A DNA stretch of 64,000 nucleotides, from positions 3,038,001-3,102,000 of the forward strand of contig NZ_CP062165.1 in the NCBI RefSeq assembly GCF_014844075.1, read 5' to 3'. The notes beneath the pieces were generated by a model. That model was not told where the DNA came from. It ran no database searches and saw only the letters and a list, made by a program, of their open reading frames with translations. This document shows, piece after piece, positions 45,819 through 55,007 of this stretch (the stretch's first letter is position 1; each line of letters opens with the position of its first letter). This stretch comes from Paenibacillus sp. JNUCC-31. GTDB taxonomy: Bacteria > Bacillota > Bacilli > Paenibacillales > Paenibacillaceae. Made by a program: the position numbers and the translations under genes.

Positions 45819-45841
45819 TGAAGAGATGGATCTTTTATAGT
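45813..45841 (+). promoter_or_regulatory. SigA promoter of the nitrite operon
   Basis: TTGACA (45813-45818), 17 bp, TATAGT (45836-45841). A transcript from about 45848 would have a leader of about 195 nt before nasD. Confidence 0.85.
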
Positions 45842-45874
45842 TAGGCCATAACAACTCCATATTTGAATCGATCA

Positions 45875-45907
45875 CAGCTACAACGGCGTAGCTGGTTGAA
45901 ACGGCAA
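45875..45907 (+). promoter_or_regulatory. ANTAR-type antiterminator RNA hairpin(s) in the nasD leader
   Basis: P1: CAGCTAC and GTAGCTG pair (7 bp) around the hexaloop AACGGC, which has the A1 and G4 required for ANTAR recognition. A possible P2 follows at 45896-45907 (TTG-AAACGG-CAA); it is only 3 bp long and lacks G4, so it is doubtful. P1 ends 16 bp before the terminator. Confidence 0.75.
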
Positions 45908-45909
45908 TG

Positions 45910-45987
45910 AAGCCTGTTTTGCAATCTCGGAGCAAGGGATGCGTATGTGTATGCGCAATCCTCCGAGGCATAACAGGCTTTTTCTAT
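45910..45987 (+). terminator. Leader terminator upstream of nasD
   Basis: AAGCCTGTT (45910-45918) and AACAGGCTT (45972-45980) enclose a CTCGGAG/CTCCGAG stem and a third inner stem, followed by TTTCTATTTT. It lies between the promoter and nasD, so it must be bypassed for expression. Confidence 0.9.
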
Positions 45988-46041
45988 TTTAGAGCAATGT
46001 TTTGGGCATTTAGCAGAATGGAACCAAGGGGGCTAACTACA

Positions 46042-48486
46042 ATGAGTACAACGAAAAAATTGGTACTGGTCGGCAATGGCATGGCAGGAATCCGAACCAT
46101 TGAACATATTCTCAAGCTCGCACCACACGCTTATGAAATCACCGTCTTCGGCGCTGAGCCGCATCCCAACTACAATCGCATTATGCTCTCCTCTGTCCTC
46201 GCAGGTGGCACGAGCATTGAAGATATTGTGATCAATGATTGGAGCTGGTACGAAGACAATGGCATTCAGGTATACCCGGGTGACCCTGTCATCCAGATTG
46301 ATGCCAATCGCAAGGAGGTTGTATCCCGGAATGGTGTACGCGCAACCTACGATGAGCTGATTATGGCGACAGGCTCTCAAGCCTTCATGCTGCCACTCCC
46401 GGGAGCGGACAAAGAAGGCGTGATCGGTTTCCGGGACATCAAGGACTGCGAGACGATGATGGCCGCATCGCAAACGTATCGCAAAGCCGCCGTCATTGGA
46501 GGTGGCCTGCTTGGACTGGAAGCTGCGCGGGGCCTGCTCAATCTGGGCATGGACGTGACGGTCATCCACATTAACGGGCATCTGATGGACCGGAATCTGG
46601 ATTTGCCAGCAGGTCTAATGCTCCAGCGGGAGCTTGAGGAGCAGGGTATGAAGTTCCTTTTGAACAAACATACCGAAGAAATCACAGGCAAACATCGGGT
46701 CAAAGCCATTCGGTTCACAGACCAAACGGTGCTTGAAGCCGATCTGGTCGTCATGGCCGTCGGAATAAGGCCCCAGGTTGAACTGGCCCGTCAGGCGGGC
46801 TTGGACGTGAGCCGAGGTGTCATCGTGGATGATTATATGAACACCAGCATACCTGGCATCTCGGCTGTGGGCGAATGCGCAGAGCACCGCGGGATTGCAT
46901 ATGGACTGGTGGCTCCATTATATGAGCAAGGCATGGTACTGGCGAAGCGTCTTGCGGGTGCGGCAACGGAAGGTTATGAAGGATCTGTGACTTCGACGAA
47001 GCTCAAAGTATCCGGTGTAGACGTCTTCTCCGCAGGGCAGTTCAAGGATTCAGCGGGCACCCGCAGCATTCGCATACAGGACGACGTGGATGGTGTCTAC
47101 AAAAAGATGGTCCTGAAAGACGGAGAGCTGATTGGAGCTGTATTGTTTGGTGATACAACAGATGGTGCATCCCTTTTCTCCCTCATTAAAAGTGGGGAGA
47201 ACATTAGTGGACGCGAAAAAGAAATATTGCTCGGCGTACCCTCAGGTTCCGGTTCAGGCTCTGGTCCATCCATTGCTGAACGCATGGCAAGTATGCCAGT
47301 TGACGAGATCGTCTGTGGATGTAATGGTGTTACCAAAGCTGCCATCGGTGATGCTGTGCTGAACAAAGGATGCAACACACTGGGTGCCATTAAGTCCTGT
47401 ACCAAAGCCTCAGCTTCCTGCGGTGGATGCAAACCGATTGTGGAATCATTGCTTGTCCATTATGCAGGCGATGCTGTGGGTGAACAGGTGAAAGAAGGCA
47501 TCTGTGGCTGTACTTCCTATGACCGTGATGAGATTGTTTCCCAGATCAAGGAGATGGGACTGAAAACCGTGAAGGAAGTTATGAATGTACTCGGTTGGAA
47601 TGAGCCTGAAGGCTGCTCCAAATGCCGTCCATCCCTCAACTATTATCTCGGCATGATCTGGCCGACCGAATATGAGGATGAGCGGGTATCCAAATTCACA
47701 AATGAGAGGTATCACGCCAACATCCAGAAAGACGGCACGTATTCCGTTATTCCACGGATTTATGGCGGTGTCACTTCCCCGGCAGAGTTGATGAAGATTG
47801 CCGCAGTTGCGGAGAAATACGACGTACCCATGGTGAAGTTCACGGGTGGGCAACGGCTCGATCTGCTCGGTGTACAGAAGGAAAATCTGCCGAAGATTTG
47901 GGAAGAGCTTGATATGCCTTCCGGCTTCGGTTATGGCAAGGCATTGCGAACCGTCAAGACATGTGTGGGCAACACGTTCTGCCGATTCGGAACACAGGAC
48001 TCCATTGAGATGGGCATTCGTCTGGAGAAAAAACTCGACAAGATGGTCGCTCCTGCCAAAGTGAAACTCGCTGTCTCAGGTTGTCCACGGAACTGTGCAG
48101 AGGCCACAATTAAGGATCTGGGTGTTGTTGCAATTGACGGAGCATGGGAACTGCATGTCGGTGGCAACGGTGGAGTTAAGGTCCGTGCAGCCGAGCTGTT
48201 ATGTACGGTGAAGACTGACGCTGAAGTGGAAGAGTGGACTTACGCCTACCTTCAATACTATAGAGAGAATGCACGATGGAATGAGAGAACAGCGGCTTGG
48301 ATTGAACGGGTCGGTCTGGATCATGTAAAAAAAGCACTGGAAGACCGCGACGTACGTCTCGCACTGGTAGAAAGACTTGAATTAACCCTGGGGCGTACCG
48401 TCGATCCATGGAAAGAAATCATTGATAACGAAAAATTGCGTAAAAACTTCACCCCCTTGGCTGATGCACAGCCCACAGCCCACTAG
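46042..48486 (+). CDS. nasD: Assimilatory nitrite reductase, large subunit
   Basis: An 814-residue cytoplasmic enzyme reducing nitrite to ammonium with NAD(P)H. Domains in order: FAD/NAD-binding (LVGNGMAGIRTIEHI; second Rossmann VIGGGLLGLEAARGLL), a BFD-type [2Fe-2S] region (CGCNGVTK, SCGGCKP), then sulfite/nitrite reductase half-domains. CVGNTFCRFG and SGCPRNCAEATIKDLG supply the [4Fe-4S]-siroheme cysteines. ATG 46042 follows AAGGGGG by 9 nt. An in-frame ATG at 45907 lies inside the leader terminator and is rejected. It is the first gene of nasD-nasE-FNT-SUMT. No nitrate reductase is in the window. Confidence 0.94.
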   Translation: MSTTKKLVLVGNGMAGIRTIEHILKLAPHAYEITVFGAEPHPNYNRIMLSSVLAGGTSIEDIVINDWSWYEDNGIQVYPGDPVIQIDANRKEVVSRNGVRATYDELIMATGSQAFMLPLPGADKEGVIGFRDIKDCETMMAASQTYRKAAVIGGGLLGLEAARGLLNLGMDVTVIHINGHLMDRNLDLPAGLMLQRELEEQGMKFLLNKHTEEITGKHRVKAIRFTDQTVLEADLVVMAVGIRPQVELARQAGLDVSRGVIVDDYMNTSIPGISAVGECAEHRGIAYGLVAPLYEQGMVLAKRLAGAATEGYEGSVTSTKLKVSGVDVFSAGQFKDSAGTRSIRIQDDVDGVYKKMVLKDGELIGAVLFGDTTDGASLFSLIKSGENISGREKEILLGVPSGSGSGSGPSIAERMASMPVDEIVCGCNGVTKAAIGDAVLNKGCNTLGAIKSCTKASASCGGCKPIVESLLVHYAGDAVGEQVKEGICGCTSYDRDEIVSQIKEMGLKTVKEVMNVLGWNEPEGCSKCRPSLNYYLGMIWPTEYEDERVSKFTNERYHANIQKDGTYSVIPRIYGGVTSPAELMKIAAVAEKYDVPMVKFTGGQRLDLLGVQKENLPKIWEELDMPSGFGYGKALRTVKTCVGNTFCRFGTQDSIEMGIRLEKKLDKMVAPAKVKLAVSGCPRNCAEATIKDLGVVAIDGAWELHVGGNGGVKVRAAELLCTVKTDAEVEEWTYAYLQYYRENARWNERTAAWIERVGLDHVKKALEDRDVRLALVERLELTLGRTVDPWKEIIDNEKLRKNFTPLADAQPTAH

Positions 48487-48502
48487 AAGAGGAGGATCAG
48501 CC

Positions 48503-48820
48503 ATGAATAAATTACGAATTGGACACCTTACGGATATTGATGAGAAAGGATCACGAACATTTAAGGTACTGGATACTGAAATAGCTGTCTTCAAATTAAG
48601 TGACGGAAGTCTGCACGCTGTAGAGAATCGCTGCCCTCACAAGGGCGGCAGACTGTCAGAAGGCATGGTATGCGGGACGGCAGTCCATTGCCCTCTGCAT
48701 GATTGGAAGATTGATCTTCGCAGTGGCAAGGTACACGAACCGGATGAAGGTTGTCTGAACACATACCCGACAGAAGTGGATGGAAACAGCGGGGAAATCT
48801 ACATCACCATTGCAGGTTAA
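48503..48820 (+). CDS. nasE: Nitrite reductase small subunit (Rieske)
   Basis: A 105-residue Rieske-type [2Fe-2S] protein, the partner of NasD. The ligand boxes CPHKGG and CPLHDWKID are clear. The start ATG at 48503 has GAGGAGGATCAGCC directly before it, 16 bp after the nasD stop. A longer frame from 48422 overlaps nasD and is rejected. Confidence 0.94.
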   Translation: MNKLRIGHLTDIDEKGSRTFKVLDTEIAVFKLSDGSLHAVENRCPHKGGRLSEGMVCGTAVHCPLHDWKIDLRSGKVHEPDEGCLNTYPTEVDGNSGEIYITIAG

Positions 48821-48856
48821 AGGTTAAGTTACCCTGACATCAAGGAGGAATACGCT

Positions 48857-49738
48857 ATGGATTTTGTTAAACCGGCAGAAGTATTGCAATCAATGGTCGA
48901 GGCAGGAGAAAGCAAAGCCAGAATGAACCGGGTACAGCTGCTGATCCGAGGTTTTTTGGCGGGAGCTATCCTTGCTTTTGCAACAACCCTGGCGTATACC
49001 GCTGTATCTCAAACTTCCATTGGTTTGGCAGGTGCATTGATTTTCCCAGCGGGGTTCGTCATTATCATTCTGCTGGGGCTTGAACTCGTAACCGGGAGCT
49101 TTGCCCTGATCCCGCTCGCGGTGATGAAGCGCAAAGTCAGTGTGATGGATATGCTGAGCAATTACTTCTGGGTCATTGCAGGCCATGTGATCGGATGTTT
49201 ATTCTATGCTCTATTATATGGGCTGACTCTTACCAAAATGGGGACGGACATGAGCAACCCGCTCATCCAAACGCTAGTCCAGACCAGTGAAGCCAAAACA
49301 TTGGGGTATCAACACCTGGGCGGAGCAGGTATCGTTCTTGTGGTCATCAAAGCGATTCTATGTAACTGGATGGTCACTCTCGGAGTGGTCATGGCGATGA
49401 CCTCCACTTCCACGCTCGGTAAAATTGCAGCGATGTGGTTGCCCATTACTATCTTTTTCGCACAAGGTTTCGAACACGCTGTAGTGAATATGTTTGTCAT
49501 TCCGGCAGGCATGATGCTGGGCGCCGATGTCAGTATCGCAGACTGGTGGCTGTGGAATCAGATTCCCGTGCTGGTGGGCAACTTCATTGGCGGTGCCATA
49601 TTCACAGGATTTGGCCTTTATGCAGCTCATAGATGGGGAAGTCCTGTCAAGCTTTCATCCACGCTGGCAACCATTCCGGGTGGCCGTTCAGGACTAGCCA
49701 GTCCTGATACTGCATCCAAGCTGGGGACACCATCATGA
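48857..49738 (+). CDS. Formate/nitrite transporter (NirC-like)
   Basis: A 293-residue FNT-family pentameric channel with six membrane helices. FNT signatures include LGLELVTGSFALIPLAVM and the second half FAQGFEHAVVNMFVIPAGMMLGA. In this operon the cargo is almost certainly nitrite. AAGGAGG precedes the ATG. Its end overlaps the SUMT gene by 4 bp, indicating translational coupling. Confidence 0.92.
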   Translation: MDFVKPAEVLQSMVEAGESKARMNRVQLLIRGFLAGAILAFATTLAYTAVSQTSIGLAGALIFPAGFVIIILLGLELVTGSFALIPLAVMKRKVSVMDMLSNYFWVIAGHVIGCLFYALLYGLTLTKMGTDMSNPLIQTLVQTSEAKTLGYQHLGGAGIVLVVIKAILCNWMVTLGVVMAMTSTSTLGKIAAMWLPITIFFAQGFEHAVVNMFVIPAGMMLGADVSIADWWLWNQIPVLVGNFIGGAIFTGFGLYAAHRWGSPVKLSSTLATIPGGRSGLASPDTASKLGTPS

Positions 49739-50505
49739 GCCGGGGCCTGGTAAGTATCGTTGGTGCAGGTCCTGGAGATCCTGAGCTGATTACGGTAAAA
49801 GCCCTGAAACGCATCCAGTCCGCAGATGTCATCCTGTATGATCGACTTGTTAATGAGCAGTTGCTTGCCGAAGCCCGTGAAGGCGCGCTCCGAATTTACT
49901 GCGGCAAAGCCCCAGGCCTGCATTCAATGACTCAGGAAATGATCGGACGTATATTGGCCGCGCATGCTGCAGAAGGCAAACAGGTGGTTCGACTCAAGGG
50001 CGGCGATCCATTCATCTTTGGGCGCGGAGGTGAGGAAGCCATTGTACTTGCACAAGCCGGAATTCAATTCGAAGTTATTCCGGGTATCACTTCAGCTGTG
50101 GGGACATCCGCTTCATCTCTTATACCGTTAACACATCGCGGAGTGGCTTCATCCTTCGCATGTGTAACCGGAACCGGGAGTGACGGAAACGTATCCTCTG
50201 TCCGCTGGGACCTGCTCGCCCATAGTGTAGACACCCTGGTGATCTACATGGGCATCAGTCAATTGCCCCAGATTCAGCACGAATTGCTTCACCATGGCAA
50301 AAGCGGCTGCACACCAGCGGCGCTGATAGAACGAGGTACCACCTCGCAGGAGCGAATTATTACAGGTACACTTGCCGAACTTCATTCACTCGCCCTGTCG
50401 CAAAACGTAAGTAATCCGGCGCTAATTATGATTGGAGAGGCCGTCCGTGTACGCGAACAGGTGCTTCAACTGCAGCAGGCGGCTAATACCTCGATGACAG
50501 GGTAA
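49735..50505 (+). CDS. Uroporphyrinogen-III C-methyltransferase
   Basis: A 256-residue SAM-dependent methyltransferase making precorrin-2, the first committed step to siroheme. GAGPGDPELITVKALKRI lies at the start, then VVRLKGGDPFIFGRGGEEA, GITSAVGTSASSLIPLTHRG and a final IIGEAV-like (LIMIGEAVRVRE) segment, all typical of SUMT. It supplies siroheme to NasD; the oxidase/chelatase is not in the window. It overlaps the FNT gene by 4 bp and is the last gene of the operon. Confidence 0.93.
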   Translation: MSRGLVSIVGAGPGDPELITVKALKRIQSADVILYDRLVNEQLLAEAREGALRIYCGKAPGLHSMTQEMIGRILAAHAAEGKQVVRLKGGDPFIFGRGGEEAIVLAQAGIQFEVIPGITSAVGTSASSLIPLTHRGVASSFACVTGTGSDGNVSSVRWDLLAHSVDTLVIYMGISQLPQIQHELLHHGKSGCTPAALIERGTTSQERIITGTLAELHSLALSQNVSNPALIMIGEAVRVREQVLQLQQAANTSMTG

Positions 50506-50524
50506 CCTCCCCTACCCTTCCTAT

Positions 50525-51163
50525 CTAATCCAACATCATACGTTCATGAATCGTCCGACCCTTCTGCCCTGGTTCAATCAGCAGACGGGTCGGTTTGATG
50601 TTAATTAGCGCTGTCAGCTGCTCCCCCATGTAATGCGCCGAATATTTAAACCCGATCTCGGCCCAATGCATAATGACGCCGACCGTTGCTGAAACAAGAT
50701 AACTCAGCATAATATCGTAATTAATCGTGTATTCACTGTCTTCAGTTACGAGAACGAAGTCTTCCGTTAAATAGGTGCGGAACATATTGCTTAACCGGGA
50801 AGCCATATCACTGTGCATCGTCATTAAGGCCCGAAAAATATCCTGATGAGCTTCGATATATTCAAACACCGGCATCGTGGATGGCAGCAATGTCGTCATG
50901 TCCACCTCCTTCAACTTCGCGTAAGGCTCCGCATAGGCTTGTCCCACGCCCTGCATGAAATCATCCAAAATGAATTGCAGCAGCTCCGGTTTGCCAGGGA
51001 AATGCAAATAAAAGGTTCCCCGATTATAATCCGCCCGCTCCGTAATATCACGGATCGTAACGGCGTCAGCTCCCTTTTCCAATATCAAAGAAACCGCCGC
51101 CGCAATGATGGCATCCTGCGTTCTTCGTGCTCTCCGGTCCTGAGGCTGTTCGATAATCAACAT
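50525..51163 (-). CDS. TetR-family transcription regulator
   Basis: A 212-residue regulator. The N-terminal helix-turn-helix (RRTQDAIIAAAVSLILEKGADAV, then TIRDITERADYNRGTFYLHF) is canonical. The C-terminal ligand domain ends in a TetR_C-like segment (GVIMHWAEIGFKYSAHYMGEQL). ATG 51163 has GGAGG five bases upstream. The divergent SDR gene 196 bp away is its most likely target; the effector is unknown. Confidence 0.9.
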   Translation of the reverse strand: MLIIEQPQDRRARRTQDAIIAAAVSLILEKGADAVTIRDITERADYNRGTFYLHFPGKPELLQFILDDFMQGVGQAYAEPYAKLKEVDMTTLLPSTMPVFEYIEAHQDIFRALMTMHSDMASRLSNMFRTYLTEDFVLVTEDSEYTINYDIMLSYLVSATVGVIMHWAEIGFKYSAHYMGEQLTALINIKPTRLLIEPGQKGRTIHERMMLD

Positions 51164-51359
51164 TTCCACCTCCTTTGTCCATTATTGTAACCTAAATGAA
51201 CACCGCTTACATCTCTGTCCGATAGCAGACATATGCGCTGTCAATGATGATTGTCACATTCCTATGTATATCTTAACATTAAGACAGGAACGATAGACCA
51301 CAGGTTGAATGTTTTCTTTTCATTACACCTGATCTTAATTCATAAGGAGCGAACAAATC

Positions 51360-52127
51360 ATGAGTACAACATATACCCAAACAGCCGTCATTACTGGAGC
51401 AGCCGGAGGCATTGGTAAAGAATTGGCACGCCGTCTCGCTGAACGCAAAATTAATCTGGTACTGGTCGATCTGAACGAAGACGCCATTCAGCAAACCATC
51501 ACAGATCTGGGTCTCGACAAAGAGCACGTTATTGCGGTAAAAGCGAACGTATCTCAGGAAGCAGACGTAAAAAACTATGTGCAGCAAGCACTTGATACGT
51601 TTGGCCGAATCGATTATTTTGCCAACAATGCCGGGATTGAAGGTCCAACTGGATTAATCGAAGACCTGAGCGTTGAAGCACTCGACCTTGTATATAACGT
51701 CAATGTGCGGGGTGTATTCCTTGGCTTGCAGAATGTGATTCCAGTCATGAAAAAACAAAAATCCGGTGCAATTCTGAATACATCTTCCCTTGCAGGTCTA
51801 ATGGGCGCTCCTGCTGTATCTCCATATATCATGTCCAAACATGCCGTTGTTGGTCTTACCCGTACAGCAGCAAATGAACTTGCGCCTTACGGTATCCGGG
51901 TTAACGCCGTATTGCCAGGAACCATTAACACACGCATGATGCGTCAAATTGAAGCAAACTCCGGTAATGTGGAAGATTATCAATCCGCTACCGTAGCCAG
52001 CATTCCGATGGGCCGCTACGGTGAGCCGGAAGAAGTCGCAGCGATCATGAACTTCCTGCTGTCTGAAGAAGCTTCCTATGTGACTGCTTCACTCTACACT
52101 GTAGATGGCGGTATGATGGGTCAATAA
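51360..52127 (+). CDS. Short-chain dehydrogenase/reductase
   Basis: A 255-residue classical SDR with TGAAGGIGKELA (NAD(P) binding), NNAG at the end of strand 4, and the catalytic set Ser (NTSSLAG), YIMSKHAVVG and PGTINTRM. Asp in LVDLNED after strand 2 suggests NAD preference. The substrate is unknown; 3-oxoacyl and sugar alcohols are both possible. AAGGAGCG precedes the ATG. Divergent TetR gene, strong terminator downstream. Confidence 0.9.
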   Translation: MSTTYTQTAVITGAAGGIGKELARRLAERKINLVLVDLNEDAIQQTITDLGLDKEHVIAVKANVSQEADVKNYVQQALDTFGRIDYFANNAGIEGPTGLIEDLSVEALDLVYNVNVRGVFLGLQNVIPVMKKQKSGAILNTSSLAGLMGAPAVSPYIMSKHAVVGLTRTAANELAPYGIRVNAVLPGTINTRMMRQIEANSGNVEDYQSATVASIPMGRYGEPEEVAAIMNFLLSEEASYVTASLYTVDGGMMGQ

Positions 52128-52185
52128 AAAGCTGTACCGATGGGCGATCCGAAAGGACGTGTGCGAAGCCCAGACGGTACAAACT

Positions 52186-52232
52186 AAAAAAGACCTCAAC
52201 ACCACAATAACGTGGAGGTTGAGGTCTCTTTT
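52186..52232 (+). terminator. Terminator of the SDR gene
   Basis: AGACCTCAACACCAC and GTGGAGGTTGAGGTCT pair with a 6-nt loop and one bulge, followed by CTTTTCT. Confidence 0.9.
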
Positions 52233-52242
52233 CTAACTAGTC

Positions 52243-52437
52243 CTAAAGAATCCAGGAAACCTTATAACGGTCGATAGAGCTTAGTTCCCGAACTATCGAA
52301 CCTCAGACACGCTAAAGCCGCAGATAAGCTGCAATTGCACCGAAAAACCACAGAAAGCGAGAGAATAACGTCACTCGGATTCCTTAAATGATCAGACAAG
52401 TGATAAATGCCTGAATAGCTTCAATCAGGTTCGTTAG
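52243..52437 (+). repeat. Dispersed 194-bp intergenic element, copy C
   Basis: Same orientation as copy A but more diverged. Ends are CTAAAGAATCC and GGTTCGTTAG. Shared internal stretches include ACGGTCGAT, ATCGAACCTC, AATAACGTCACT and TGAATAGC. It fills the gap between the SDR terminator and the next gene, with no open frame. Confidence 0.6.
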
Positions 52438-52449
52438 ATGTTTGCCTTC

Positions 52450-52734
52450 TTAATCCACGTAGCCTGCATGGCCTTTTTCCATTAAGTAGTCCATCTCGGC
52501 ATCCAGAATGCCTTCAACGGTCAGTTCATCCAGCTTCACATCTTTGCGGCTTAGAATATAGTCGGCCAGATCATCACCGTCGATATCCACGTCACCTTTG
52601 GCATTTTCATGCGCCTTGTTAATGTAAGCTTGCTCATGCTTCAGAACAAGGGCGATATTTGCTTGGCTCGCCTTGGTCTTCTCTGCAATATACTCCATCA
52701 TTTCCTGTTCATTAATCGCATTCGTTTCAGTCAC
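52450..52734 (-). CDS. Small acidic protein of unknown function
   Basis: A 94-residue soluble, acidic protein, all-helical by eye. It opens TNAINEQEMMEYIAEKTKAS and ends DAEMDYLMEKGHAGYVD. GTG start with AAGGAG 12 nt upstream. The middle (VDIDGDDLADYILSRKDVKLDELTV split over two helices) has no recognised motif. Not recognised as a named family. It stands alone between repeat copy C and a two-component system. Confidence 0.75.
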   Translation of the reverse strand: MTETNAINEQEMMEYIAEKTKASQANIALVLKHEQAYINKAHENAKGDVDIDGDDLADYILSRKDVKLDELTVEGILDAEMDYLMEKGHAGYVD

Positions 52735-52880
52735 GTTCTCTGTCAGCTCCTTGATTCATACATTCTGTTGCCATTGTAGCATAGGTTAACCCATTACATG
52801 CAGAACTTATGCTTGACGATCGTTAACTCTTTTTCCAGTCCCCTATTCCCGTAATTGAAATAATCACTTCATCTCCAGCT

Positions 52881-54182
52881 TTAGGACAAACGGACGTAGA
52901 ATGTCGCACTTTCACCTACAACACTTCGAGCGTAGATCTCGCCCTTGTGCTGTTCCACAATCGAACGGGCAATCGCAAGACCCAGTCCGTGTCCACCATG
53001 TTTCCGCGCTCTGGAAGCATCCGTACGATAAAATCGATCAAAAATCCGGTCCAGATGTTCCGGCGCGATGCCGTCCCCTGTATTGGAAACCGCCAGCACA
53101 ACCTCATGATTCTGTTTCTTCAGTGATACATTGACCGAACCTTTGGCTCTGGAATATTTCACGGCATTATCCAGCAGGATCAGAACGACCTGTTTAATCT
53201 GTTCGCTGTTCCCATGTACCGTGAGCTGTGGTTCAATGCTGTAATCCAGTGATATATTTTTCTCGAAAATGACAGCTTCCATCGTCAAAATAATCGTTTC
53301 GACCGCATCACTCATATTAAATTTGGAGTGAATCATCGAGGCACGCGAATCGTCAATCTGAGTCAGATATAACAGATCATTTGTCAGTCCCGACATCCGC
53401 TCTGTCTCTGACTTGATGTAATTCAGCCATTTGGCCTGATTTTCAATCGTATCCTCCCGGTTCGCGAGAAGTACGTCTGTATTGGTGTTAATAATCGCAA
53501 GCGGCGTTTTCAGCTCATGCGAGGCGTCGGCAATAAACTGCTTCTGCTTCTCAAATGCTTCCTTCACCGGAGCAATGGAACGATTGGCGAAATAACGGCT
53601 TAGGAAGTAGATGACGATGACCATGAACAATCCGACAACGGCAAACGTATAGATCAGGTTCGTGAGAATACCCTGTTGGGCCGTCACATCGATGAAAACA
53701 ATCATGTGCCCCTCGCTGCTCGGATCGATCACATAAGCCCAGTCTGTTCCATCCAGTGAGAATTGGCCAGTCTTTCGGTCCCTGTCATCCACTTTATCGA
53801 CCTTTTGCAGTGCTTCGGCATAGAACGTCTCTTCCATATCAAACCTGGAGTTCGTATCCGTGATCTTCCATGCACTGTCCGTCTTGATCATAAACGATAC
53901 GGAACGCCCCGGCGGTGAGTTCGGATCTCCTCCCGGCGCTCCATTACCAATGGAATCAGACGGTAGTGACCCCGTCCCTGAATCCCTGTCATCGCCGCGC
54001 GGCATCTTGCTGGTGTTGTACGGCCCATGATAGAAATCGGACACTTTGAATAGCTCCATGTTGGTTTCACGCTGTACATTCTGGTATGTAATGATATAGA
54101 TCGTTGCAAAAGCAACCAGCATCATAATCGAAATAGATACCAGATTCACAATCAGAAATCGATTTCTGAGTTTCTTGAACAT
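52881..54182 (-). CDS. Two-component sensor histidine kinase
   Basis: A 433-residue kinase with membrane helices at about 8-30 and 185-207, and an extracytoplasmic sensor between them that has a Gly/Pro/Asp-rich insert. HisKA contains FIADASHELKTPLAII. ATPase boxes are LDNAVKYS, NTGDGIAPEHLDRIFDRFYR and GGHGLGLAIARSIVEQH. The ATG overlaps the regulator stop by one base (TGATG). The divergent VTC operon and shared repeats suggest that it senses a cell-surface or polyphosphate-related state (inference). Confidence 0.92.
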   Translation of the reverse strand: MFKKLRNRFLIVNLVSISIMMLVAFATIYIITYQNVQRETNMELFKVSDFYHGPYNTSKMPRGDDRDSGTGSLPSDSIGNGAPGGDPNSPPGRSVSFMIKTDSAWKITDTNSRFDMEETFYAEALQKVDKVDDRDRKTGQFSLDGTDWAYVIDPSSEGHMIVFIDVTAQQGILTNLIYTFAVVGLFMVIVIYFLSRYFANRSIAPVKEAFEKQKQFIADASHELKTPLAIINTNTDVLLANREDTIENQAKWLNYIKSETERMSGLTNDLLYLTQIDDSRASMIHSKFNMSDAVETIILTMEAVIFEKNISLDYSIEPQLTVHGNSEQIKQVVLILLDNAVKYSRAKGSVNVSLKKQNHEVVLAVSNTGDGIAPEHLDRIFDRFYRTDASRARKHGGHGLGLAIARSIVEQHKGEIYARSVVGESATFYVRLS

Positions 54183-54859
54183 CAGGACGTCACCTCAAGT
54201 ACATACCCCACCCCACGAATCGTATTAATGCGAACTGTGGAGTTCAAGAAAGTTAACTTTTTACGTAAAAATGAGATGTACACCTCTACGTTGTTATATT
54301 CAACTTCCGAATCGAATCCCCACAACTTCTCAATGATCTGCTCTTTGGAAGTTATAGCCTGTTTACGCGTGACCAAAAGCTCCAGCAATTCATTTTCCTT
54401 CAGATTAAGTTTGATTTCTTTCCCCTGAACAGTCAGTTTCAATTGCGTCGTATTCAGTTCAATATCACCAAACTTCAGCGCATCCTCCGGCACAACCTCT
54501 CCCTTTCTTCTCAGGGCAGCACGAATCCGGGCAAGCAGTTCCTCTGTTGCGAACGGTTTTGCGATATAGTCATCAGCGCCATAATCCAATCCGGTAACCT
54601 TGTCCGACAGCTCTCCTTTGGCCGTCAGGAGAATAACCGGGGTATGATTTCCTTCGCTGCGCAGTTTCCTCAATACGGTGATTCCGTCCATTTCCGGCAT
54701 CATGATATCAAGCAGCAGCAGATCATAGATGCCGCTTAGTGCATAGTCGAGTCCCGTTCTCCCGTCATGGACCAGGTCCACGGAGTAATTGTTTTTCTTC
54801 AATATTTGTGACACGGCTTCCGCCAAATGAACCTCATCTTCCGCAATAAGTATTCTCAT
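54182..54859 (-). CDS. OmpR-family response regulator
   Basis: A 225-residue regulator with a receiver (DE pair near residue 8, phospho-Asp in LLLLDIMMPEMDG, Lys in YIAKPF) and a winged-helix C-terminus (LNLKENELLELLVTRK, EYNNVEVYISFLRKKL). ATG 54859 (MRILIAEDE) is preferred; the ATG at 54880 adds seven residues and leaves less room for a ribosome site. TATAAT at 54919-54924 and 11-bp direct repeats upstream point to autoregulation. Confidence 0.92.
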   Translation of the reverse strand: MRILIAEDEVHLAEAVSQILKKNNYSVDLVHDGRTGLDYALSGIYDLLLLDIMMPEMDGITVLRKLRSEGNHTPVILLTAKGELSDKVTGLDYGADDYIAKPFATEELLARIRAALRRKGEVVPEDALKFGDIELNTTQLKLTVQGKEIKLNLKENELLELLVTRKQAITSKEQIIEKLWGFDSEVEYNNVEVYISFLRKKLTFLNSTVRINTIRGVGYVLEVTS

Positions 54860-54918
54860 CGGTTCTTCATTCCTCTGCATGAATTGGTTTCGAAATATTT
54901 CAATCTATTATACCAACG

Positions 54919-54954
54919 ATTATATCAACGGAACCTTGAATCAATCTTAATTCA
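54919..54954 (-). promoter_or_regulatory. Promoter and direct-repeat operator of the two-component operon
   Basis: On the minus strand TGAATTAAG and TGATTCAAG lie 11 bp apart (54946-54954, 54935-54943). They are followed 10 bp later by TATAAT (54919-54924). The repeats are the mirror image of those before the VTC gene: AACCTTGAATCAATCTTAA here against its near-exact inverse at 55012-55030. Confidence 0.65.
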
Positions 54955-55007
54955 TTTTTTCCGAGAACTATTAAAGGAAGGTAAAAAAAGATCAACGGAA
55001 TGTAAAA

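Noticed and set aside
45907..46041. 45-codon N-terminal extension of NasD
   Set aside because: It lies inside the leader terminator hairpin and lacks a ribosome site; ATG 46042 fits family and spacing.
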